Origin: Ceratorhiza oryzae-sativae
Lineage: Eukaryota > Basidiomycota > Agaricomycetes > Cantharellales > Ceratobasidiaceae
DNA length: 64,000 bases
Reading direction: 5' to 3'
NCBI GenBank assembly: GCA_030998015.1
Contig: JARWMV010000251.1
Location: forward strand, 682,001-746,000
This document shows positions 1-9,985 of the stretch, one piece after another. The notes under the pieces were generated by a model. The model saw only the letters and a program-made list of their open reading frames with translations, searched no databases and was not told where the DNA came from. Made by a program: the position numbers and the translations under genes. The first letter of the stretch is position 1. Every line of letters starts with the position of its first letter.

Positions 1-410
1 GATCCGCCCACAGCGATAGCATGGAAATGTAGCCGTGAGCATGTAGCCTGGCCTGCTCTATAGATTTGATACACAATTTTTCCGCTCCAGGTATGCTGCT
101 CAGAAGGCCGGTTTAGGCTATGATAGATAGGCGAGTATACTTTCATCTGCATATCACAATGGGTGCGCGTTTTGCATCAGAAACTCGCGCCATAGGTTCA
201 CGAATATCGAGACTACGCACTTGTTCGCTGGGTAGCGCCGTCGGCTCGGTGCCTGGCACCTCGCGCATCCGTGGGGAGTATCGATGAGTCGGGTACTTTC
301 TATGCCCAGGTGGGAGAGTCGACCAACGGACGTTTTCCAAGCTGCTTGATTCTAGAATCTGCGGGGGCAGGTTGTGTTTAATATCAGCGATGAAACCCGT
401 GAAAGTTTGT
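1..410. other. 3' flank of kinase gene, no confirmed gene
   Basis: No gene can be assigned. On the minus strand an open frame covers 517-143 (124 codons) and overlaps the last exon of the neighbouring kinase in another frame. It has no recognised motif. It could be an alternative 3' exon of the kinase or chance. Confidence 0.3.
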
Positions 411-1870
411 TCATGGATCTCGTCGAGCATCCCAAGCGCTGAGTGAAAGGGAGCAGGGACTATGGTGTCCTGGGGAGGGGAGGGGATTGCTTTCTCTGGT
501 TGTGCTAGATCCCTCATCTATCTGATTGTAAGAATGTTTAGAAGAAAGCCGCTGCATATGTACGCGCACGCATTCAACAACCTGGGATGCGGTAGGCCGC
601 TCCTTAGGAGAATCGGCCCAGCAGCTCTTCAACAGCGACCAAATTCTATCGCCGTAGTAGGTATTTGATGGTATATAATTTTCCGGTCGCGCAGGTATCT
701 CTTTTGTGACAGCTTTTGCGAAGTAGATTGCGTGAACTGTTTTCATCACTTGTCAACATCACCCAATCCGCTGAAAGACATTTAAGAAAGCACTAAACTG
801 TTTTTCTTTTCGCAATAAGGAATCTTTCCCGTGATTGTCTCCTATACTGCCATCGTAAGCTCCGTCAATTCGTTTAGTAGATGGATGATCGTTACCAGTA
901 CAGTCTACCCAAATCTGTAGTTAGCGTAGACGATATGGAGTAACGATTTTAATAAGTATACCATCCCAAGCGAGTACACATCCGCCTCCCGAGTATTGCT
1001 GCTCTGCCTCTCGTCCATCAGCTCAGGAGCCTGTACTTGCTAAATACCAAAGTGACCTCGTACGACACAGCCCAGCACCTTACCGTCCAGTGGGGGGTAT
1101 TCCAATTCTTTTGTGTTGTTTCAATGATCGCTAATGTTCCGTCGTGAACTGCGTTGCCGAAGTCATTGATCATGGGGACACCTTCATTCGACACAAGAAC
1201 GTTAGACTGGAATTTACTAATTAGAACACCCGCTAGATTTAATGTACCGGGTGACTTACTCCCTTGAGATCTCCATGAACCTGTAGTACGACGAATTCAG
1301 TGTAATGGAGAAGAAATTAGGAGAGCACCTACGATTCCGACACAATGCAGATATTCCAGACCCTCGCATACTTGCATACTCTACTTAACCAGCTTTATGA
1401 GTCAGCACTCCCCTACAGAAAAAGAACACTCCGTACTAGAGAGTGGCGATCAATATTTGGGTGCTTGGTGAGGTATAGAGGCAAATTGCCATTGTCCATC
1501 CATAATGATATCATCCGAAGTTGGCTGTGAAACTCAACTAGTCCAAGCAGTGGCAGCACATTGGGGTGACGGCATTTTGACCACACATATAGCTCACGGG
1601 CCGCACGCTGTGGTCGTATCAGCTTCATTATAGAGAATTAGACACAGGATAACTTGCCCTTAGGAGTTTGCCAACGTTCTCCTCGGGTTCAGGACTATAT
1701 GGCAAGCGCAAGGTTTTGATTGCAACCCTTGTTCCGTCGGATAGTTCTCCTTGGTATACGTCTCCAAAGCCGCCAGTTGCTACTGGTTGGAGAGTGGTCG
1801 ATCCAGGACGGAGCTCATTTGTGAGATTTCTGCAACCACGTGCGGTAAGATGTGCTGCAATCTCGTGCAA
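411..1870 (-). CDS. Tyrosine-kinase-like protein kinase, 8 exons
   Basis: Joining 1870-1658, 1607-1437, 1380-1333, 1280-1260, 1206-1084, 1030-962, 841-799 and 748-411 keeps one frame of about 341 residues. All core kinase motifs are visible in order: glycine loop (ATGGFGDVY), VAIK lysine, catalytic loop HGDLKGSN, DFG in INDFGNA, and APE in the activation-segment end. The catalytic loop has HGD instead of HRD, common in basidiomycete TKL kinases. The tail after the kinase fold (about 30 residues) is low complexity. Intron 1 starts with GC (GCAAGT). No signal peptide or membrane segment is seen. The substrate is unknown; these families are expanded in agaricomycetes and many carry other N-terminal domains, so an upstream exon could be missing. 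The last two junctions are less certain than the rest. Confidence 0.75.
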
Positions 1871-2706
1871 TGGCTAAATACCCAGTTAAAGCCCAAAGCT
1901 ATATGATCTGGAGCAACTGATCTTACGGTGCTTCTATCAATAGCCTTATTCTCCACGATCTCGAAAACCGCATGAACATGGATATTCAGATTGAATGGTA
2001 CAGTGGACTGAACAACACCTACCGACTATGAACAGCGTAGTGTATCCTCAGTAAATTGTATTCTCCGATAGCCAGCATGACTCATGCATAAGACAGACAA
2101 AATGCATTGGCCAAATATTTGGTATCTAACCTGACAATCACAGAAATCACTTACCTATGAAACCACAAGAGGAATATGATATAAGGGCCAGGAGATTCAC
2201 ACTATACAAAAAGTGCTTACCACTCGATTGCCTCCTGGACCTTCACTGTTCATACTATTCACTGACAGATGCACAGTGATTTAGGCAGCCTAAGGGATTC
2301 TATTTGTTTACAGGTTATGTCTAACAAACTGGTGGCGGCGATATCGTGGTTTATTGATGGCTATCATTCCGGCACCAAGATATTCTGGTCGGCGCTTCAC
2401 ACCATTGGTTTTTTGAGACAGCCAAACATCAGTGCAGGCAACGTGACCTGATGGGGCCAAAAAGGCTTGCAAATCCAATTATGCAATGTAAGCTGGCTAT
2501 TACACACCAAAACCTGTGGGTAATTAGGTGTAATTAGGTGTAAAGAGGTGTAATGAAAACAGTGGTGTAGTAATAGTGACATTATGCCAAATTACACTGG
2601 CATAATGGTGTAATGATATATCATTTTTTTTTATAATCATGTATCTTATTGTTGTTTGAGGCCAGGCCTCATGTTTCAACACAACAGAAAAGTGGGAGGG
2701 AACAAG
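1871..2706. other. Unassigned AT-rich DNA
   Basis: No coding region can be supported. It would hold the kinase promoter. Around 2517-2556 there are imperfect tandem copies of a ten-base unit (AGGTGTAATT), followed by a T-rich tract near 2626. Confidence 0.4.
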
Positions 2707-3423
2707 TGTTATGGATCACTAACATTTTTCTATTAATTTAGTCTGCTCTGCCAACCTCAAGCGATGCCTCTGTAATTAATTTGTGAAATACTTGAATTTG
2801 TATGCGCTCCAAATTGTACTATTTTCTGTTCCATTAAATAGTACAAATTTCCCGCTCTCCAACGCATATTTTATTAAGATTTTACAATAAGATCTCAGAG
2901 AGATACAGAGGTTGCGATATTTCCTCTTATCAGGAGATATTGATTACTACATCACACAGCTCATGTCTTGGCAACTGCTTATGCTATCAAAGTGATCTTA
3001 TGCTCTATTGATAGCTAATCTTCAGAGGTATCTGCTGCCCAAAGATCGTCACGATCCACCAGATCCTCGCACTGGAATGGCCCAAAGATCATTAGAATCT
3101 TACTGGACCATCAATCAAGATCTAATGACTCCAGTGAGTCAGGAGAGCCTTCCAAATTGATCCAGAAGCTTCTCTGACTCACTTTATGACTCACTGAGAT
3201 GTAGCCTCCATTCATTACATGTATATACTATGATAATATGATCTACAAGCCAATAGCAGGTCTCAGATGCATCAATGCCTTTGATCCACACCCTGTCTTT
3301 ACTCTCATATCCTATACTGGGCTAGGGTGTACCCCAAGTATAGCAGTACCCTCTTTTGATGATCGCACTGGCATGCATGCATCTATTTGGCTCTGGAATG
3401 CCCTCCTCAGGGTATAAAAGGAC
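2707..3423 (+). mobile_element. Truncated LTR, family LTR-B
   Basis: Begins TGTTATGGATCACTAAC as in the other LTR-B copies at 23574, 22906-25516 (inverted) and 31704-33015 (inverted), and ends just after the TATA box (GGTATAAAAGGAC), where an LTR-C sequence starts. Only the U3 part is present. Compared with the 23574 copy it has lost almost every CpG, each changed to TpG or CpA. Confidence 0.85.
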
Positions 3424-3705
3424 TGTCATGGCCTAGACCATGACACAGATTTTATTATGATTTTCCTATATTTTATACATCTCTCTTTTTTCATATTTTG
3501 GACTAGAGATGTTGTGCCAGAATTCCTGCATTCTGGCATCAAGGGTAACTCTATTCCATCAGCTGACCAATCAGCACTTCTGAGCTGCTTCTGCAATTGA
3601 GTTACCCTTGATGCCAGAATGCAGGAATTCTGGCACAACATCTCTATTTTGGACAAGTCCTGTTTAATTGGATATATGCATAGAATTACTTACATGATCA
3701 TGTGA
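3424..3705 (-). mobile_element. Fragment of LTR-C, split by a MITE
   Basis: Starts TGTCATGGCCTAGACCATGA, the minus-strand start of the LTR-C family (complete solo copy at 30416-30982). It matches that copy to about 3705, is interrupted by the MITE at 3504-3646, and then breaks at a hAT-type element. Confidence 0.8.
3504..3646. mobile_element. 143-bp hAT-type MITE
   Basis: Ends are inverted repeats starting TAGAGATGTTGTGCCAGAAT; the two halves are nearly complementary through GGGTAACTC. It is flanked by a perfect 8-bp target-site duplication TTTTGGAC, the duplication length typical of hAT transposition. No coding capacity. The ends match those of the 1443-bp elements in this window, so they probably used the same transposase. 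Confidence 0.92.
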
Positions 3706-5148
3706 TAGAGATGTTGTGCCAGACTCCGTCTGCCAGAATCAGCCAGAATTCTGGCGCTTATTCTGGCATATTTCCGGCATGCAGGAGACGGAGACGGAGC
3801 CGGAATCAGCTCAGGGGTGCCGGAATTTTGCCAGACTCCGAGGAATTCCGGCGCCTGCAGGAATGCCGGAGTTCCTGCTCTGGCAGCTGCGAAGCATTTT
3901 TTGAAACCCATCGCAGACACTCTTAGTATACACCATTAAATGCAGAAAAATCACAGCGTCCCAACGATATATTACACATAGGGTCACAAAATTGTATAGG
4001 CCACATCGCTGGCTAAACAAGTTCAGAGAATAATCAGGGGTAAGCACACTTACAGCCCCTGTTTAGGACTTTACCAATCTCAGTCGTAATGAGTATCAAT
4101 CGATGCGTCTCAGTGAGGGGAATCCAATGGTACCATTCATCGGGCATTTGGAACATTCTACGAGAAGAAATCAGCGAAATAGGGGGGCTCAGCCCCTGAG
4201 GAGTGCCACAGGCACTAGCAATTCTAGCGGTGCAAATATCGCTCCCCTGTGTTCAATCGATGCGATACATCTATTACATGCTATATACAAAAAATCAGCT
4301 CGTTTGAAGCATTATTAACTGACAAAACAGGGGGTAGAACACTTGCAGGGACATAAATCGCTTACCAGAGGCGGTACCGGAGCAACTAGGCTGTTTGAGC
4401 GAATTCTGATGAGACAGATCGACTCCTCGACCTTGAAAACCATACTAGAGGTCCCCTGGTGCGTCTCAAATGTGCTGGAGCAAGTGTTCTATCATCACTG
4501 ACCATGTTTCAGCTGTTGGTATGCAGCACATGGGTGCACCATGCTTGGTTCACCTTGTTCCAACCCCCCTGCCAGAAACATGAAGAACTTTCTGGGGGTT
4601 TTCAGTGCCCAGAAACTCAATCGCACCATTATTGAAGCCTGAATATGCTTGGATACATGTGCATTTGGAGGTACGCATGTTTGGGATTATTTTCTGAGTA
4701 TGTATTGCGCCGCGCAAGACGCTACAGAATTTTCTAGCCTATACTTTTTGATATGAATCGCATGTCTGGAATTTTGCGCATTTAATGAGCTACTGAGCAA
4801 TAAGTTGTGGTGACTTTGAAAAATGTCAGGTTTTGATTCCCCCTGTCTGAGATGTAAAGGATGTCGCATTATACGCACGCGGGGATATTATAATTGGTGT
4901 TATATATCGTTCGAAAGCGCTCGTCAGCGCGCACATTTTGAGCTACAAAGTATCACGATCGGAGCACTTTTAGGGATCATCATATGCAGGAACTCCTTCA
5001 CTCCGGCAGTTCCTGCAACCCTGACGGAATTCCGTACGGAATCTGGCTTCTGGCAGACGGAGACGGAGCTGGAGCAGGAATTGAAAAAAACCGCCAGAAA
5101 CCGTATGCAGGAGACGGATTCCTGCATATTTCTGGCGCAACATCTCTA
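3706..5148 (+). mobile_element. 1443-bp non-autonomous hAT-type element, copy A
   Basis: Bounded by TAGAGATGTTGTGCCAGA and its inverse. It has exactly the same length as the copies at 28725-30167 and 8600-20278 (the latter after removing the nested retrotransposon). The first and last ~190 bp are crowded with short GCAGGAATTCC / CCAGAAT / GGAGACGGAG motifs, resembling subterminal transposase-binding repeats. No long open frame is conserved, so it must depend on a transposase made elsewhere. The flanks do not form a duplication (TCATGTGA against ACACCCTG), so one side has been rearranged since insertion. Confidence 0.85.
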
Positions 5149-5632
5149 ACACCCTGTTGCCTTCCTCAATCCTACTCCACCTATCCACAGCCATGAGACA
5201 TTGTTGCCCTATATGCACCTCTGTGAAACCTTGTACACCTATATCAGTTGAAGCACTACTGGTCTTCACAGATGTGGCTGCTCACTGACTAGAGGTGCTG
5301 TGCAGGAATTCCTGCATGCTGGCATCAAGGGTAACTGTATTGTAGAAGCACCAATTGGTAAGCTGATGCAATTGAGTAACCCTTGATGCCAGTATGCAGG
5401 AATTCCTGCACAGCACCTCTATCACTGACCAAAGGTTGGGTCCCTCACATGTCGTAACAAGCTTCGGTTCTCTAATCTCTTTCGTCAACAAGAGGTGGGG
5501 TCACTCATTGCCCTTAAGTAGTTGAGCAACGGAGGTCACCTTCCTATTCCAATAGACTCAGGAAAGGGTCTATTTTTCTTGTTTCACCTTGCTCTTGCTT
5601 GAGTACATCTCTGACGGAACGCATGGCCCTCA
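5149..5632 (+). repeat. Untranslated leader of retro-D, left copy
   Basis: This stretch is the reverse complement of 34014-34290, apart from the MITE at 5290-5421. In both places it lies immediately upstream of the retro-D first ORF, so it is read as retrotransposon leader. No coding region of its own. Confidence 0.65.
5290..5421. mobile_element. 132-bp hAT-type MITE
   Basis: Inverted ends TAGAGGTGCTGTGCAGGAAT with a perfect 8-bp duplication TCACTGAC on both sides. It shares the GCATCAAGGGTAACT interior with the MITE at 3504-3646. Non-coding. Confidence 0.92.
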
Positions 5633-6341
5633 GTGGCACAAACCTTTACAGAAGACCAGCGCTGCCATCTGTGTGGGTGGTTCAGACACCTATCCATCCA
5701 CTGCTTCACTCTTAACTTGGTTGAAGACATCCTTGAAGAGGCTGGGCACATCAATTTTAACCATGTGAAAATCATCAAAGTCCACCCCCAGAAAGTTGGA
5801 CGAGCCCAGCAAGCCTTCATCACTGAGCCAGGTGCCCCTGAGTGCAAGATTTGCCATTGGGCAAACAGAGCCACCTTCCCAGCGCACTGCCCTTACTGTC
5901 CTAAGAAGGACAAATTTTTATACTACTACATCATCCCCTGTAACCAGCTCTAAGCTGGCAAACCTTGGCCAACAACTTCTTTGTCACCTATTAGATACCA
6001 TCGAAACTTTCCAAGACAAGTATTGTCACTACCATAATAAGTATGAAGAAACTCATGAAAAACTTCATGAAGCCGAGGCCTGCTGCACATACCTAACTGA
6101 CTGTTTGCACAAACATCAGGAGGACTATCTATCCCTCCTCCAAGACCATCTCAGACTAGAAGCACTAGTCCAAGAAACCACTGCACCCCATGAGTACGCC
6201 TTCCCTGTCTTCTCAACACCATCAGACCTCCCTCACCCTACTTTTCTAAGTGGCACAGGCTTGCCAATTCAGGAAGAAGCACCCCTTCCAGCAGCCCAAA
6301 TCGATTCTCCCCAAGGAAGCACTCCTCTGGGACCAAACTAA
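5633..6341 (+). CDS. Retro-D ORF1, zinc-ribbon plus coiled-coil, two overlapping frames
   Basis: Frame one (5633-5953, 106 codons) has CHLC near its start and a later ECKICHW...HCPYC block that could bind zinc. Frame two (5796-6341, 181 codons) carries a long charged heptad-like stretch (about residues 60-120) with the look of a coiled coil. The same pair of frames recurs at 28724-28123 and, for frame one, at 33320-33000, so both are probably expressed, joined by splicing or frameshifting near 5940. It lies upstream of the gag gene of this Gypsy-type family. I do not recognise the product; an accessory or capsid-associated role is only a guess. Confidence 0.5.
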
Positions 6342-6547
6342 ACTAAAGAGGGTGGTACCACCGTACCATTGCCAGGAGACCAAGAGTTGGGACTTGGACG
6401 ATATGTGGCTGAGATTTGGAGGGATTGAAAAATTTGAAATTTATAGACTTGTACAGGGTACAGAAATTCTCTATTATCAAAACAACTCTCAATTCCCTGT
6501 AATTCCCTATCATCTCCAATGTCTTTAAAATTTACCTGAACCCTTTC
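6250..6547 (+). pseudogene. Retro-D inter-ORF segment, cut just before gag
   Basis: A frame at 6250-6528 (92 codons, with KSWDLDDMWLRF) is conserved at 28214-27936. The homologous right-hand copy continues straight into gag, but here a Gypsy LTR interrupts it a few bases before the gag start codon. It may be a further exon or just leader sequence. Confidence 0.4.
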
Positions 6548-7213
6548 TGTTGTGACCCTCTGGAGGCTTCCTTGTGAAGCACTTAAGTAGTGGCTGTGTT
6601 GACAGTTTGGTGCTATGCAATATGTATTGAGTGTTCTAGTTACAGTGTTTGCTATGGTCTATGGTGGTTGATGAGATAAAGCAAGCTGAGGCGTCCAGTC
6701 TTGCTTTATCCTTATATATACCTGTGGCTGCAGTGGCTGCAGACATATTATCTAAGCACACTCCGCAGTAGGTGTAGGTTATGTACAGTACTATGGGTTA
6801 GGTAATTGTTTGTCTTAAGTTTGTGTGGCTCCGAATCTTATAGAGCCACATGAGGTCCAAGGGGTAGGTGCTGAGGTCACGTGATCCTGCTGTAAGCACT
6901 GAGATCACATGACAACTCGCTCCTCGCTCCAAGTAACAAGGGAGAGAAATGCTGGAGCGAGTTCAGGGTAACCACTGTAAGTGCTGAGGTCATGTGACCC
7001 TGCTGTGAGCGCCAAGGTCATGTGACAACTCGCTCCTCGCTCCAAGTAACAATGGAGAGAAATGCTGGAGTGAGTTCAGGGTAACCACCATAAGCACTGG
7101 CTAAGTGCTGAGGTCACGTGACCTTGTTTATGGCTTGTTCTGCTTAGGAAAAATGCCATAAATCTGTAAGAATATTTGGTTGTTTTGTTATGTCCATTTG
7201 ACAGGTCATAACA
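6548..7213 (-). mobile_element. 3' LTR of Gyp-A copy 2
   Basis: 666 bp, TGTTGTGACCCTCTGG to GGTCATAACA, matching the LTRs at 9111 and 18662. It is followed by ATTATCCCCCCCTTTGG, which on the minus strand is the purine tract priming plus-strand synthesis beside a 3' LTR. Contains two copies of a ~100-bp unit with a CTCGCTCC / GGAGCGAG hairpin and CACGTG-like motifs. Confidence 0.9.
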
Positions 7214-7278
7214 TTATCCCCCCCTTTGGACATGTCTTGGGGGACCTTGAGACATGGTTTAGTTCCTTATGCAAAAGG

Positions 7279-7405
7279 AATCTCATGCACCAAGGAGGTT
7301 AAGGGCACTGGACTCGAACCAACAACCTTTTGGCTGATTCAGTATCGTTCGATGAGGTCAGGCTGAGTCAGGCTAGACCCCTTAACCTCTCCGTTACATG
7401 AGATT
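7279..7405 (-). other. tRNA-like sequence, copy 2
   Basis: On the minus strand AATCTCATG pairs with CATGAGATT at the ends. An A-box-like GGAGAGGTTAAGG and a perfect B-box GGTTCGAGTCC lie in tRNA order, and GAGGTTAAGGG pairs with CCCTTAACCTC. It is too long (~127 nt) and irregular to be a working tRNA. The same structure lies at the same place in copy 1. Confidence 0.55.
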
Positions 7406-7522
7406 GTTTTTCTTTTCTTTGTTGTGGAGGTTATTTAGGGGTGAGGATTTGTCTGCTTCTTCTCAGAATGCCCCAACTGTTTGGATGGGCATAGCAGAAG
7501 TTGTTCAGTACAGTAAATTATT

Positions 7523-8599
7523 CTAAGGGAATACAAAAAATGGTTTTCCTCCTGCATACACCCATTCCACATTTCTTGATACCCATAAGTCCCCTTCTTC
7601 CCCCTCTATGTCCGACCAACATTTCATGATTGCTGACCAGCTATTTCCCAGAATAACTGTTGGCCATACCTTCATTGATTTCACATGCGCATACCTGCCC
7701 ATGAAGTCCGCCTCGTACTGGCTCAGGGCCTTGAGTGAGTACTTCCCGTTTGACTGGACCATGTCGTCCAGGATCCAAATGTCGGCATCTTCCAACAAGT
7801 TGCCCATATTCCACACATTGCACATCTGGCTGTGGCAGCCCTTGGATCATGCATATGCCATTTTCCCTGTTCCAGTTTCTCCTTCTATCACCAGGATGTG
7901 ATGGCACACCCCTCTTCCCCTCTTCTCGACCTCCTCAGCAAACCATCTGTCTGCTCAGTCAATGTGCTCCCAGTCTTCCAGGACCTCTAACTCCACAGGG
8001 ATTGCAGGCATGCAACCCTGGTCTTCCTTGTATGTGTACTTGGCATATGCTCGTACCGAGTTCCACGTTGTCACCATCTGGAGGGGGCGGAGGCGCTTGA
8101 ACGCCTGGTAGTACTCCTGTTTTGTTGCTGAGGCAACAATCTCCGTCCCATCCTCCAAGTCTGCCTCCATCCTTGACTGTTTTCCACCCTTTCCCTTCAC
8201 CAAGATCTCCTCCAACCTTTCCAAGGTCAGGTCCCCTGCCATCAGATCCTCTATCTCCTCGCCATTAGCTCCGACGTCCTTCCAGAGATAGTTGAAGGCA
8301 TCCCTTGCTGGGTTGCCTCCTGGTCCGTCCTTGAGGTCTTTGGGCCGTATGTTGGGGTGTTGCCCCTCGAAGTCCCAGAACCCCGCATTCTGGGTGTTCC
8401 ACCCGCCCTTCTGTTCCTGACTGATGGAGAGGGCGTGGACATGCAGGGGCCGGGTTGGGTTGTAGTTCGGCTCCTCTGGGTTGTGCTGTTCAACCACAGC
8501 TAAGGTTGCCCAGTGATTGGGTCAGTGGTGGCAGAATGCCTCGTATTGGGTGGCGAGCCCACTTGAAGGCTGATCACATAGCTTCAACCAGGTCAGCAG
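7523..8599 (-). pseudogene. CRESS-type Rep, copy 2, decayed C-terminal part
   Basis: Homologous along its length to the open Rep gene at 9986-11272, including the HxH motif (HVHALS), the YLWKD nuclease motif and the IWILDDM helicase motif. It is broken by an in-frame stop after the HID motif and by a frameshift around the Walker A region. The N-terminal part was separated by a hAT element and lies at 20279-20537. Many differences from copy 1 are C-to-T or G-to-A. No working product is expected. Confidence 0.85.
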
Positions 8600-9110
8600 T
8601 AGAGATGTCGCGCCAGAAATATGCAGGAATCCGTCTCCTGCATACGGTTTCTGGCGGTTTTTTTCAATTCCTGCTCCAGCTCCGTCTCCATCTGCCGGAA
8701 GCCGGATTCCGTACGGAATTCCGTCAGGGTTGCAGGAACTGCCGGAGTGAAGGAGTTCCTGCATATGATGATCCCTAAAAGTGCTCCGATCGTGATACTT
8801 TGTAGCTCAAAATGTGCGCGCTGACGAGCGCTTTCGAACGATATATAACACCAATTATAATATCCCTGCGTGCGTATAATGCGACATCCTTTACATCTCA
8901 GACAGGGGGAATCAAAACCTGACATTTTTCAAAGTCACCACAACTTATTGCTCAGTAGCTCATTAAATGCGCAAAATTCCAGACATGCGATTCATATCAA
9001 AAAGTATAGGCTAGAAAATTCTGTAGCGTCTTGCGCGGCACAATACATACTCAGAAAATAATCCCAAACATGCGTACCTCCAAATGCACATGTATCCAAG
9101 CATATTCAGG
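8600..9110 (-). mobile_element. hAT-type element copy C, left part
   Basis: Inverted relative to copy A and starts TAGAGATGTCGCGCCAG. The 8 bp before it, GTCAGCAG, recur right after the other end at 20278. It is interrupted at 9110 by the complete Gypsy element. Left and right parts add up to 1443 bp once the 5-bp duplication is removed. Confidence 0.92.
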
Positions 9111-9688
9111 TGTCGTGACCCTCTGGAGGCTCCCTGGTGGAGCACTTAAGTAGTGGCTACGTTGACAGTTTGATGCTATGCAGTATGTATTGAGTGTTCT
9201 AGTTACAGTGTTTTGCTATGGTCTATGGTGGTTGACAAGATAAAGCAAGCTGAGGCATCCAGTCTTGCTTTATCCTCCTTATATATACCTGTGGCTGCGG
9301 TGGCTGCGGACGTATTATCTAAGCACACTCCGCAGTAGGTGTAGGTTATGTACAGTACTATGGGTTAGGTAATTGTTTGTCTTAAGTTTGTGCAGCTCCG
9401 AATCTTATAGAGCCGCGCGAGGTCCGAGGGTCATGTGACCTTTTGGACTTAAGCACCTGGCGCTTAATCGCTGAATAAGCGCCGAGGTCACGTGACAACT
9501 CGCTCCTCGCTCCAGGTAACATGGGAGAGAAACGCTGGAGCGAGTTCAGGGTAACCACCGGCGCTTAATCGTTAGGTAAGCGCCGAGATCACGTGATCCT
9601 GTTTATGGTTTGTTCCGCTTCGGGAAAAATGCCATAAATCTGTACAATATTTGGTTGTTAGGTTATGTCTGCTAGGCGGGTCATAACA
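9111..9688 (-). repeat. 3' LTR of Gyp-A copy 1
   Basis: 578 bp, TGTCGTGACC to GGTCATAACA. The minus-strand purine tract AAAGGGGGGATAAT abuts it at 9689, which fixes it as the 3' LTR of a minus-strand element. It has one copy of the hairpin unit that is doubled in the other LTR. Confidence 0.93.
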
Positions 9689-9764
9689 TTATCCCCCCCT
9701 TTGGACATGTCTTGGGGGATCTCGAGGCATGTTTCTTTTCTGGGTTCTAAAAGTTTCTAAAAGG

Positions 9765-9891
9765 TATCTCATATATCAAGGAGGTTAAGGGCGCTGGACC
9801 CGAACCCACGACCTTCCGTTCAATGTGTAATTGATTAGCTAGGAGATGATGAGTCAGGCTAGACCCCTTAACCTCTACGCTACATGAGATT
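9765..9891 (-). other. tRNA-like sequence, copy 1
   Basis: Same arrangement as 7279-7405: a terminal stem, A-box-like TAGCGTAGAGGTTAAGG, B-box-like GGTTCGGGTCC and pairing of GAGGTTAAGG with CCTTAACCTC. It has no canonical anticodon arm. It lies between the Rep stop codon and the polypurine tract. Confidence 0.5.
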
Positions 9892-9985
9892 ACTTTCTCC
9901 TTGCTTATTTCCTTGTTTAAGCTTACTTCTCGACACATGGTCTGTGAATAAAACAAGCTTATACAAAGATAATTTATTTTTATTT

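Noticed and set aside
1658..1870. Kinase as a pseudogene because its pieces are in different frames
   Set aside because: All pieces join in frame through introns with reasonable splice sites once a GC donor is allowed.
2517..2556. Possible CRISPR-like or telomeric repeat (AGGTGTAATT units)
   Set aside because: Few imperfect direct copies without spacers; a simple repeat in a eukaryotic genome.
9765..9891. Functional tRNA gene
   Set aside because: Length and arms do not fit a tRNA; only A/B-box-like parts and a closing stem are present, so it is listed as tRNA-like.
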